Assembly (NCBI GenBank): GCA_964608495.1
Contig: CAZSOQ010000184.1
Coordinates: 1-10,839, forward strand
Direction: 5' to 3'
DNA from: JAKORR01 sp964608495
GTDB taxonomy: Bacteria; Armatimonadota; Zipacnadia; Zipacnadales; FEN-943
Length of the DNA: 10,839 nt
Below the pieces are notes generated by a model, which did no database searches, was not told the origin of the DNA, and worked only from the letters and a program-made list of their open reading frames with translations. Below, one piece after another: positions 1 to 8,394 of the stretch. Positions within the stretch are counted from its first letter, which is position 1, and each line of letters begins with the position of its first letter. A program made the translations under genes and the position numbers.

Positions 1-2613
<2,613 letters not shown>

Positions 2614-2664
2614 AGGGACCAATACCTGTCAAGCACAGGAGGCGAAGGGATTCCAGTGGCAGTG

Positions 2665-2682
2665 CCGGTGCCCATGCACCGG
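2665..2682. promoter_or_regulatory. Perfect hairpin in the uvrA leader
   Basis: CCGGTGC, loop CCAT, GCACCGG: a 7-bp perfect inverted repeat with a 4-nt loop. It lies 52-69 nt upstream of the uvrA ATG and would fall inside the leader if the candidate promoter at 2708-2736 is used. There is no T-tract, so it is not a classical terminator. It could be a leader structure or a protein site, or simply a by-product of high GC. Confidence 0.4.
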
Positions 2683-2707
2683 GTGGCGCGCCAGAGGCAG
2701 CGTCGTA

Positions 2708-2736
2708 AGGATGACCCTTCGCGGGACGGGAGTCAA
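2708..2736 (-). promoter_or_regulatory. Candidate sigma-70-type promoter for uvrA
   Basis: On the minus strand TTGACT (2731-2736) is followed after 17 bp by CATCCT (2708-2713). The -35 box matches consensus at 5 of 6 positions, the -10 box at 3 of 6. Transcription would start near 2701, giving a leader of about 88 nt. No LexA/SOS-like box of the common Gram-positive or alphaproteobacterial type was visible. This is a prediction from sequence match only. Confidence 0.35.
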
Positions 2737-2791
2737 GAGAGACGGCGAGGCACGGGCGAAGGCCGGCGGGATGGAGGCGGGGCCTGGTGCC

Positions 2792-2816
2792 GTCGCCGGC
2801 AATAGCCGGCCCCTAC
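2792..2816 (-). repeat. REP-like palindrome (type A) overlapping a stop codon
   Basis: Read on the minus strand this is GTAG, GG, GCCGGC, TATT, GCCGGC, GAC. The stem GCCGGC/GCCGGC (2795-2810) is perfect with a 4-nt loop. The GTAG head followed by a stem-loop is the layout known for REP sequences associated with RAYT transposases. The same element recurs at 5838-5861 and, more diverged, at 5676-5700. The TAG stop of the upstream binding-protein gene lies inside the GTAG head, so the hairpin sits directly at the 3' end of that mRNA and may stabilise it or damp read-through into uvrA. No T-tract is present. Confidence 0.7.
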
Positions 2817-4178
2817 GGGGAGAGCGAACGCAGGCGCGTGGCGAGGCGACGCATCGTCTCCGACCCGGAAAGGTCCTGGGCGATCGCCGTCTCCAGCGCG
2901 GAACGCAGCTCCTCGATGGCGCGCTCGTAGGGGATCACAGNNNNNNNNNNGGATCACAGGGTGCAGAGGCGGCGGGCGGCTTACCTCAAGGGCCTCGACC
3001 AGCGCGGGCCGGGCGCGGATCAGGGGCGGCTGGGACAGGAAGACCGATGGGGCCAGGGCGCGGCGCGTCGCCGGTACCGTGAGCGCCGCCCGGCCGTAAG
3101 CATCGCCACCCTCGACGCTCAGGTACCTTGCCCACCGCCAGGCGGCGTCGGGATGGGGCGTGCGGCCGCTGATGGCCACGTAGGTGGGCAGGCACGAGCA
3201 GGCCCGCTCTCGCCCGCGCAGCGGAGGCGCCACCCCCCAGGCGAAGGCCGTGATGTCCCGGCAGCTCTGGACCGTGTAGAAGGTGCCCAGCAGGAAGCCG
3301 ACCTTGCCCGCGGAGAACTGGTCGAGGCTGTCGTCGTGGCGCGGCTCGGGACGGGCGGATAGGCCGTCGCGCCACAGGCCGAGCAGGAAGTCCACGGCCG
3401 CGACGGCCCGGGGGCCGTCGCCCGTGACCTCGCCGCCGGGGCCGAAGAGGCTGCCGCCGGACTGGTAGAGCCAACTGAAGACGGAATAGGGGTAGAGATT
3501 GAGGGCGGCGGCGTGGACGCCCGGGGCCTTCGAGGCCGCGATGCGGCGGCAGGCCTGGCGGAACTGCTCCCAGGTCCAGGAGCCGGTGGGCGGCTCGACA
3601 CCCGTTGAGGCGAGCACGTCCTGGTTGTAGATGAGTAGCCCGGCCGGGGGCCAGTCCTTCGGAAGCCCCCACAGGCCGGGACGGCCGAGGTCGCCACCGA
3701 CCCGGCGCGCGCCCTGCCAGGCCACGGGCAGAAAGGCATCGGCGAGCGTGGGATCGGCCTGGGCCCGGGGACCGAGGTCCAAGACCTGGCCCGCGCGCAC
3801 GAAGTCGGCCAGCCGGCCGTGATTGGCGCTGAAGGTGTCCGCGGGACGGGCGGCGGCGGTGAGGATCTGGAGCTTCTCGTAGTAACGCTGGGAGACGCCG
3901 GCCAGCTCGACGCGAAGGCCCGGGTGCGCGGCCTCGAAGCGACGCTTGAGGTCGGCGAGGAGCTGATCCTCGGCGCGATTGAGGGACCAGTAGGCGTAGG
4001 TGATGGTGACCGGGGCGGCCTGCGAGCCGGGCGTGGACGGCGGACCCGTGGGGCCGGCGCGGTCCGCCCCGCGGCGACAGCCGGCGGTCAGCACCAGCAG
4101 GGCCACACCGGCCGCGGTGACCGGTGGGAGCCACCGGCCGGGATGTGCCGCGCGATGGGGTGAGCCTGGCCGCGCCAT
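2813..4178 (-). CDS. ABC transporter extracellular substrate-binding lipoprotein, interrupted by assembly gap
   Basis: The protein resembles family 1 (sugar-type) extracellular solute-binding proteins, which deliver substrate to an ABC importer from the cell surface or periplasm. A basic N-terminus and hydrophobic stretch end in a lipobox, LTAGC, with lipidated Cys34. A Gly/Pro-rich linker (about 35-55) leads to the binding domain; 'GLLIYNQDVL' near residue 183 and 'GSWTWEQF' are typical of the family. After residue 409 (HPVI) the frame runs into ten Ns. The sequence 'ggatcacag' occurs on both sides of the Ns; removing the Ns and one copy continues HPVI with PYERAIEELRSALETA and ends in RLRSLSP at a TAG at 2813-2815, giving 448 residues. 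That helical tail is what this family normally has. Without the repair the frame reads out of phase to 2733. The ATG at 4178 follows the radical SAM stop by 12 nt without a Shine-Dalgarno, suggesting translational coupling. No permease or ATPase gene is visible, so the ligand is unknown. Confidence 0.88.
2941..2950. other. Assembly gap (10 N) flanked by the same 9 bp
   Basis: Ten Ns separate '...gggatcacag' (ending at 2940) from 'ggatcacagg...' (starting at 2951). The 9-bp string 'ggatcacag' is therefore present on both sides, as expected when two overlapping contig ends are scaffolded without merging. Collapsing it removes 19 bases and restores the binding-protein frame. The fixed run of ten Ns is a placeholder, not a measured distance. 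Confidence 0.95.
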
Positions 4179-4190
4179 GGCTGGTGGAGG

Positions 4191-4898
4191 TCAGGCGATC
4201 TGGATCGAGGCCCAGCGCTTGGAGCGCTGCTGCCAGTTCCGCATGTCCTCGACGGTCAGGTGGGAGTAGGAGACCCGCCGCAGGTGGCGGCGGACGACGT
4301 CCACCGCGCGCGCCATCTGCTCCTCCGTGGGGCGGGGCCAGGTGGTGCCGGGCACGGGCACGAAGCCCATGAGGTGGAAGGGAAGGTCGGGGCTGAGGGA
4401 GGCCAGGAACTCGGCCATGGGCTCGAGCTCGTCGAGGTCCAGGAAGCCCGGGATGTAGACCGCGGAGGCCTTCATCTGAAGGCCCGCCTCGAAGCCCGCG
4501 CGGAAGTTGGCGTAGATGGGCTCGGCGGGATAGCCCGTGTACTCGCGGTGCTTCTCGGGCGAGAAGGCCTTGAGCGAGACGTTGGCGCCGTCCAGGTCGG
4601 GAAGGGGAAGCTTCGAGCCGTTGGTGTGGCCGAGCCACGTCTCGGCGCCGATCTCTCGCTTGGAGAAGGCGAGCAGGCGCGGCAGGGCGGGGTTGGTGGT
4701 GCACTCCCCGCCGAGGAAGGTCACTTTGCGCGGGCGGTAGTGGGCCAGAAGCTCCTCGATGCGCTCGACGGGAACGGGCTTCTCGAGCTGGGGCTGGAGG
4801 AGCTTGTAGCTGCAGCCGATGCAGGAGAAGTTGCAGCCGCAGTTGTAAATGCTGATACGCTGATCGGATTCGCTCCAGGTCACCTTGCGGTAGGGCAC
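4191..4898 (-). CDS. Radical SAM protein, PflA-like small form
   Basis: Radical SAM enzymes reductively cleave S-adenosylmethionine at a [4Fe-4S] cluster. The cluster motif C22-x3-C26-x2-C29 (in NCGCNFSCIGC) and the SAM-binding GGE at residues 63-65 (VTFLGGEC) are both intact. At 235 residues it is a single core domain, about the size of pyruvate formate-lyase activating enzymes; 'SLKAFSPEKHREYTGYP' recalls the matching region of that group. No SPASM or twitch extension and no glycyl-radical partner is visible, so the substrate is unknown. The start is GTG at 4898, supported by AAGGAGGT ten nucleotides upstream. It lies 45 nt downstream of the prepilin-like gene and 12 nt upstream of the binding-protein gene, so the three are probably one transcript. 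The family is certain; a PflA-like role is only inferred. Confidence 0.9.
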   Translation of the reverse strand: MPYRKVTWSESDQRISIYNCGCNFSCIGCSYKLLQPQLEKPVPVERIEELLAHYRPRKVTFLGGECTTNPALPRLLAFSKREIGAETWLGHTNGSKLPLPDLDGANVSLKAFSPEKHREYTGYPAEPIYANFRAGFEAGLQMKASAVYIPGFLDLDELEPMAEFLASLSPDLPFHLMGFVPVPGTTWPRPTEEQMARAVDVVRRHLRRVSYSHLTVEDMRNWQQRSKRWASIQIA

Positions 4899-4943
4899 GG
4901 TGAGGATACCTCCTTGGGCGGCGCGGCGTGAAGACGGCGGCGC

Positions 4944-5534
4944 TCAGTCCGTGGCTATCACGGTCCACTCGCGCTGCTCGGTCTCCTTGCGCCACTTGGC
5001 GTGGCCGTCGCAGAAGAGGAAGTTCGCGCCGCCGTTGTGGCGCTTGTCCACGTAGCGCTCGTATGGAGCCGTGGCCGCCCAGTATGTATAGTAGGCGCCG
5101 CCTGAGCTGTCGGCCAGGATGATGGTGCCCGCCGGGTCCTGAATGGCGCTCTCAGCCACACCGTACCAGAAGCAGTAGGTGCCGTCGTTGGTCGAGTTCA
5201 TGCCGTAGGACATGGGCAGGCCGCTGTACGGATCAATCTCGTTGGGCTTTTCCAGGCAGCGGAGAATCTGGGTGTTGCGCAGGTAGGGCTGGAGGATCTG
5301 TTGCCAGCGGAAGCGGCCCGCGGCGTTGCTCGAGTACATCAGCGGCGTCGTCTCGTCATAGTCCTGGGAGTACATGGTGAAGGCAAGGCCGAGCTGCTTC
5401 TCGTTGCTCAGGCACTGGGTCTGCCGAGCCTTGGCGCGAGCGCGCGAGAAGACCGGGAAGAGGATGGAAGCGAGGATCGCGATGATGGCGATGACGACGA
5501 GAAGCTCGATGAGAGTGAAGCCGCGGCGGTGCAT
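4944..5534 (-). CDS. Prepilin-type N-cleavage protein with H-x9-DG motif
   Basis: A 196-residue type IV pilin/pseudopilin-like protein. The leader MHRRG precedes FTLIELLVVIAIIAIL; cleavage by prepilin peptidase is expected between G5 and F6, with the conserved Glu (E10) at mature position 5. The hydrophobic helix anchors the protein in the inner membrane or packs it into a pseudopilus. The C-terminal motif runs from H166, followed by nine residues, to D176-G177. This is the 'processing-associated H-x9-DG' signature of a large paralogous family in Planctomycetota, Verrucomicrobiota and Armatimonadota, often encoded many times per genome. I chose the ATG at 5534 because AAGGAG lies 9 nt upstream and because it gives the standard short leader; starting at 5603 would add 23 non-leader residues over the promoter. 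It is the first gene of the probable operon. Its exact function (pseudopilin or surface protein) is not known. Confidence 0.93.
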   Translation of the reverse strand: MHRRGFTLIELLVVIAIIAILASILFPVFSRARAKARQTQCLSNEKQLGLAFTMYSQDYDETTPLMYSSNAAGRFRWQQILQPYLRNTQILRCLEKPNEIDPYSGLPMSYGMNSTNDGTYCFWYGVAESAIQDPAGTIILADSSGGAYYTYWAATAPYERYVDKRHNGGANFLFCDGHAKWRKETEQREWTVIATD

Positions 5535-5543
5535 GCTGGGCTG

Positions 5544-5549
5544 CTCCTT
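5544..5549 (-). promoter_or_regulatory. Ribosome binding site of the prepilin-like gene
   Basis: AAGGAG on the minus strand, 9 nt before the ATG at 5534. It decides the start: it supports the short prepilin leader rather than the longer frame beginning at 5603. Confidence 0.8.
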
Positions 5550-5578
5550 GCGTAACACGAATTGAGATTTCGTAACAC
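5548..5578 (-). promoter_or_regulatory. Tandem 11-mer pair, possible operator
   Basis: On the minus strand GTGTTACG-A-AA (5568-5578) and GTGTTACG-C-AA (5548-5558) are identical at 10 of 11 positions. They are spaced exactly 20 bp, about two helical turns, so a dimeric regulator could bind both on one DNA face. The first copy overlaps the predicted -10 box and the second overlaps the ribosome binding site, which would suit repression. Low-GC sequence here contrasts with the GC-rich surroundings. The regulator is unknown. Confidence 0.45.
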
Positions 5579-5603
5579 TAACAGAAGCTCCGCGGGATGT
5601 CAA
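5575..5603 (-). promoter_or_regulatory. Predicted sigma-70-type promoter of the prepilin operon
   Basis: A perfect -35 TTGACA (5598-5603) is separated by 17 bp from TAGTGT (5575-5580), which matches the -10 consensus at 3 of 6 positions. Transcription would begin near 5568, about 34 nt before the ATG. It is the best promoter match I found and faces the prepilin, radical SAM and binding-protein genes. Confidence 0.6.
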
Positions 5604-5675
5604 GTGGCGCAGCTGGAAAGGGGTTGTTCGCCTCGCGCAGGATGCTCTGGCGGCTAGCTGGGCAGCGTACGTTAA

Positions 5676-5700
5676 GTAGGAGCCCGCTAGGCCGGCGACC
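5676..5700 (+). repeat. REP-like palindrome, type A, diverged copy
   Basis: GTAG followed by GAGCC, a variable middle and GCCGGCGACC. It matches the reverse complement of the element at 5838-5861 (extended by one base) at 21 of 25 positions, including the GTAG head and the GCCGGCGACC tail. The left stem arm has decayed, so the hairpin is imperfect. It is the outer-left member of the mirror-symmetric cluster. Confidence 0.6.
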
Positions 5701-5721
5701 TGCGGCTCCTGTACGGTTCGT

Positions 5722-5745
5722 GTAGGGCGGGGCTTCAGCCCCGCC
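5722..5745 (+). repeat. REP-like palindrome, type B, left copy
   Basis: GTAG head followed by the perfect stem GGCGGGGC, loop TTCA, GCCCCGCC (5726-5745). The inverted copy at 5781-5804 is identical at 22 of 24 positions. The pair faces inward with 35 nt between, an arrangement like a bacterial interspersed mosaic element. Confidence 0.75.
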
Positions 5746-5780
5746 TCCGTCTTTCCCTCAGGGTACGACTGGCCGCGGAT

Positions 5781-5804
5781 GGCGGGGCTGAAGCCTCACC
5801 CTAC
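5781..5804 (-). repeat. REP-like palindrome, type B, right (inverted) copy
   Basis: Read on the minus strand: GTAGGGTGAGGC, TTCA, GCCCCGCC. It differs from the left copy at two positions in the left stem arm, which leaves two weakened pairs. Preceding the head, GCTCCTGTA is shared with the left copy, where 11 extra bases lie between that string and the stem, as if one side had gained a short insertion. Confidence 0.75.
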
Positions 5805-5837
5805 AGGAGCGACTGTATGCGCGCACAGCCACCACGG

Positions 5838-5861
5838 GTCGCCGGCGGAGCCGGCTGCTAC
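5838..5861 (-). repeat. REP-like palindrome, type A, right copy
   Basis: Read on the minus strand: GTAG, CA, GCCGGC, TCC, GCCGGC, GAC. The 6-bp stem is perfect with a 3-nt loop. It has the same layout as the copy at 2792-2816 and forms the outer-right member of the cluster. A stem-loop with a GTAG head is the known form of RAYT-mobilised REPs. Confidence 0.7.
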
Positions 5862-6030
5862 AGGGGGCCCCTTCCCGCCGCTCGTGGACCCGCGCTTTCC
5901 GTCTCCACGCAGACGCTATCCTGCCGCGACGGCGCGCGGACGCAGGAGATCCGTGGAGGAAGAGAGAAGTCGCGTGCGCGAGCGGCGCGCGGGGCTTGGC
6001 AGGACATACCGAGTGACGGGGGCGACTGGC

Positions 6031-7125
6031 ATGGGTGTGATGGTCTGTAGCTTCAATGTGAACAACCTGTACGCGCGGTACAAGTTCGGGCCCAGGCCGC
6101 CAGGGATCATGACGGCGCCGCCCGAAGCCGGAGCCGGGACCACTACGGGCTACATCCAGTCCCGGCAGCGCAACTACTGGCTGTTCAAGGCCGAACAGCG
6201 CGCAGCAACCGCTCTGGCGATGACCGGCGGCGGTGAAAGGCGCGCGGACGTGGTGTGCCTGCAGGAAGTGGAGAGCATGGACGCGCTGCGGGCCTTCAAC
6301 GACGTGCGGCTGGGCGACGCGGGGGTGGAGCCGTACAAGTACGCGCTGCTGATAGACGCGCACGACCCGCGCAGGATCAACGTGGGGGTCCTGAGCGACC
6401 TGCCGCTAGAAGGCATCCGGACACACATGGACGAGCGGGTGGACGGCGAGTGGATGTACAGCCGGGACTGCCTGGAGATCACCGTGCACCTGCCCGAGCA
6501 CCACGGGCGGGCGCTGACGGTGTTCGTGAACCACCTGAAGTCGAAGTTCGTGAAGGAGGACGACCCGAACACGCCGCCAGAGGTGCAGCGGCAGCAAGGC
6601 GATAAGCGGCGGCGGGTGCAGGCGGAGGCGGTGCGGGAGCTGCTGCTGGCGCGATTCCCGGGGGCGCGGTTCGATGAGGAATGGTTCATGGTCGTCGGCG
6701 ATATGAACGACGCGCCGGGGTCGGCGCCGGTGCAGCCGCTGGTGAACTGGCTGCTGGAGAACGCGCTGAATCGCCTGCCCGAGCACGAGCGGTGGACCCA
6801 CTACTGGGACAAGCAGCGGCAGGTGAGCCAGATTGACTACCTGCTGCTGTCGCCGGCGCTGAGCACGGCCACGCAGGGCGTAATGCCCTACGTCGAGCGA
6901 CGGGGCCTGCCCACGCGCGGCCTGGGGGCGGACGGGCGGCCGCTGCCGCGCGAGGCGAAGCTGGTGGTGGACGACACCTACGACCCGAGCGTGCCCTACG
7001 GGGACTTCCGGCCGCCGGTGGTGGCCGAGGTGGGCTTTCGGCACGAGCGGTTCCTGACGCCGGAGGATGGGAGCAAGCCACCGGCGGCGTCGGACCACTG
7101 CGCGGTGTTCCTGGAACTGCCGTGA
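6031..7125 (+). CDS. Endonuclease/exonuclease/phosphatase (EEP) family protein
   Basis: An enzyme of the DNase I-like EEP fold, whose members cleave phosphodiester or phosphate ester bonds in nucleic acids, inositol phosphates or lipids using a divalent metal. With the ATG at 6031 it has 364 residues. All core motifs are visible in order: SFNVNNL with N9, the metal-binding LQEVE with E79, VNHLKSK with N167/H168, VVGDMND with D224/N226, QIDYLLLS with D269, and a terminal SDH with D355/H356. The active site therefore looks complete. There is no clear signal peptide, which argues for a cytoplasmic enzyme. Start choice is uncertain: the ATG at 6031 begins right at the first beta strand and has GGGGG 8 nt upstream, while GTG at 6013 has AGGA 8 nt upstream. 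The much longer frame from 5779 begins beside a palindromic repeat and is unlikely. Substrate cannot be read from sequence. It points away from the prepilin operon and converges with the hydrolase gene. Confidence 0.92.
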   Translation: MGVMVCSFNVNNLYARYKFGPRPPGIMTAPPEAGAGTTTGYIQSRQRNYWLFKAEQRAATALAMTGGGERRADVVCLQEVESMDALRAFNDVRLGDAGVEPYKYALLIDAHDPRRINVGVLSDLPLEGIRTHMDERVDGEWMYSRDCLEITVHLPEHHGRALTVFVNHLKSKFVKEDDPNTPPEVQRQQGDKRRRVQAEAVRELLLARFPGARFDEEWFMVVGDMNDAPGSAPVQPLVNWLLENALNRLPEHERWTHYWDKQRQVSQIDYLLLSPALSTATQGVMPYVERRGLPTRGLGADGRPLPREAKLVVDDTYDPSVPYGDFRPPVVAEVGFRHERFLTPEDGSKPPAASDHCAVFLELP

Positions 7126-7157
7126 GGGACAAGCCGCGGATAGAAGGCGCGCGGGGA

Positions 7158-7172
7158 CCCGGGCGCCCCGGG
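7158..7172. terminator. GC-rich hairpin between convergent genes, weak terminator candidate
   Basis: CCCGGG, loop CGC, CCCGGG, in the 76-nt gap between the convergent nuclease and hydrolase stops. It could act in both directions, but there is no T-run on either side, so intrinsic termination is doubtful. Confidence 0.25.
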
Positions 7173-7201
7173 GCAGACCGCGGGGGATGGTCGGCGCGGC
7201 G

Positions 7202-8335
7202 TCACGCATACGCCGGGGCGCGGGGGTGCAGCCAGTCCACAAGAGCGCTCTTCAGGGCCATGGCGGTGAAGAAGTTGCCCGCCGGGGAGTAGTGGCCGAT
7301 GAGGAAGCGCTTGAGGTAGGCCTCGGCGCTCAGGTTGAAGCACCGGAAATCCGCCAGGTGCGCGTCGCGCAGGTCGAGCACCGGGTAGGGCTTGGCCGCC
7401 AGGTAGTCCACCAGCGCGCGATCCCAGTAGGGCCGGCCCTCCAGCGCCTGCCAGAGGATCCCGTGGCTGTGGGAGAGCACGACCATCAGCTTGCGCCCCC
7501 GGCCCAGCACCAGCTCCTCGGCCATCTCGATCACCCGTCGCGTCGAGTACAGGGCCGCGCGGGCGACGGCCCTGGCGGCCTCATAGGCCTGGTGGTCGCC
7601 CATCATCACGGCGTGCGGAACGCCGAAGGCCACGGGGATGTCCTCGGCCGACACCTCGCGGCTCTGCCCGGCCAGAATGCAGCGCAGGATGGGGTCCTCC
7701 GCGAAGGTGTCGCAGACCCAGTCGGGGTCGAGGAGCTTGTAGACGTCGTCCACCGTGGGCGTGGGGTCGGGGACCTCTTCGCAGAGGCCGGCGTCGGGGT
7801 CCACGCGCAGGTGAGGAAGCGGGAAGCCGCAGGCGGCCCTGCGGCCGAAGCGGATGGTGCGCCAGGAGTCGAGGTTGCGGAAGCTGTCGTCGCACCAGAC
7901 GTTGAGGATCACGTAGTCGGCGGGGCGGGCGGTCTCCACGCGGCGCATCCGCAGGAAGGCCTGGTAGACGCTGTAGCCGCCGACGCCGTAGTTCTCGATG
8001 GGCTCGCCGAGGTGGGCGGCGAGGTACTCCTGCCAGGTCTCGCCGTCGCTTACCTGGTCGCAGTGGGTGAAGCTGTCGCCGTAGGTGTGGATGCGGCAGG
8101 GGGAGTCGGGGAACTGGAGGCGGCGGCGGGCGCCGGTGGGCTCGTAGTGGTAGAAGGTGCGGGAGCCGTCGAGGCCGTCGAAGCGGACGGAGTCTTTGAG
8201 GACCCAGCCGAGCTCGGGGTCGAAGGTCCAGCCGTTGTTGCTGTGCTCGGGGGCGAGGCCGGGGACGGGATTGACGAAGTCGTCCACCTGCTTGCGGGTG
8301 GGCATGCAGCGGGTGAGGTAGGCTCGTGCGTCCAT
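7202..8335 (-). CDS. SGNH/GDSL-like hydrolase with degenerate active site
   Basis: A 377-residue protein with the SGNH hydrolase layout; the family comprises esterases, lipases and carbohydrate acetyl-esterases. Block I is TYGDSFTH with the expected nucleophile S88, and block II is NYGVGGYSVYQ with the oxyanion glycine near 119-120. Block III, normally GxND, is replaced by 'ILNVWCDDSFRN' (143-154). Block V has the expected histidine, H348 in GHYSPAGN, but the acid three residues before it is Leu345 rather than Asp. A Ser-His dyad or a displaced acid (D149/D150) would be needed for catalysis. About 80 residues precede the domain, and no signal peptide or membrane segment is evident. The ATG at 8335 is preferred: GGAGGGG lies 7 nt upstream, while the longer frame from 8410 would overlap the end of the TPR gene. 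It follows that gene by 59 nt on the same strand. Fold assignment is likely; activity and substrate are unknown. Confidence 0.8.
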   Translation of the reverse strand: MDARAYLTRCMPTRKQVDDFVNPVPGLAPEHSNNGWTFDPELGWVLKDSVRFDGLDGSRTFYHYEPTGARRRLQFPDSPCRIHTYGDSFTHCDQVSDGETWQEYLAAHLGEPIENYGVGGYSVYQAFLRMRRVETARPADYVILNVWCDDSFRNLDSWRTIRFGRRAACGFPLPHLRVDPDAGLCEEVPDPTPTVDDVYKLLDPDWVCDTFAEDPILRCILAGQSREVSAEDIPVAFGVPHAVMMGDHQAYEAARAVARAALYSTRRVIEMAEELVLGRGRKLMVVLSHSHGILWQALEGRPYWDRALVDYLAAKPYPVLDLRDAHLADFRCFNLSAEAYLKRFLIGHYSPAGNFFTAMALKSALVDWLHPRAPAYA

Positions 8336-8394
8336 GCGGTATCCCCTCCGGGACGGGACTGGCAACAGGAACGGGCGCGGCAGGAGGCGGGGGC

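Larger units (their letters stand above)
5604..6030. other. Divergent intergenic region without a supported gene
   Basis: Apart from four REP-like palindromes between 5676 and 5861 I see no gene. The nuclease frame is open back to an ATG at 5779, but that ATG lies directly beside the 5781-5804 palindrome and the translated extension (Pro/Arg/Ala-rich, crossing two palindromes) has no family similarity I recognise, so I treat it as non-coding. A weak TATCCT (5917-5922) could be a -10 box for the plus-strand nuclease, but no convincing -35 goes with it. A purine-rich GGAGGAAGAG (5953 onward) precedes an in-frame GTG, making an earlier nuclease start possible. Confidence 0.6.

Noticed and set aside
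2733..2812. Binding-protein frame continuing past the Ns to 2733
   Set aside because: This tail is Arg/Pro/His-rich and out of phase; the phase that continues the family fold ends at 2813 after the gap is collapsed.
2986..4995. 669-codon minus-strand frame overlapping the binding-protein and radical SAM genes
   Set aside because: Arg/Pro-rich shadow in another frame of two genes with intact family motifs; it has no recognisable domain.
5535..5603. Longer start for the prepilin-like gene at 5603
   Set aside because: It would read through the promoter and put 23 residues before the leader; the internal ATG has a good Shine-Dalgarno and gives a standard prepilin leader.
5722..5745. Intrinsic terminator
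   Set aside because: The stem is strong but no T-tract follows on either strand, and no gene ends nearby; a REP-like repeat with a near-identical inverted partner explains it better.
5676..5861. CRISPR array or rRNA/tRNA structure
   Set aside because: The repeats are inverted, palindromic and of two kinds, with spacers of 21, 35 and 33 nt; there are no cas genes and no tRNA cloverleaf.
5779..6030. N-terminal extension of the nuclease from the ATG at 5779
   Set aside because: The ATG abuts a REP-like palindrome, the translation crosses two palindromes, and the EEP domain begins immediately after 6031. GTG starts at 6013 or slightly upstream remain possible.
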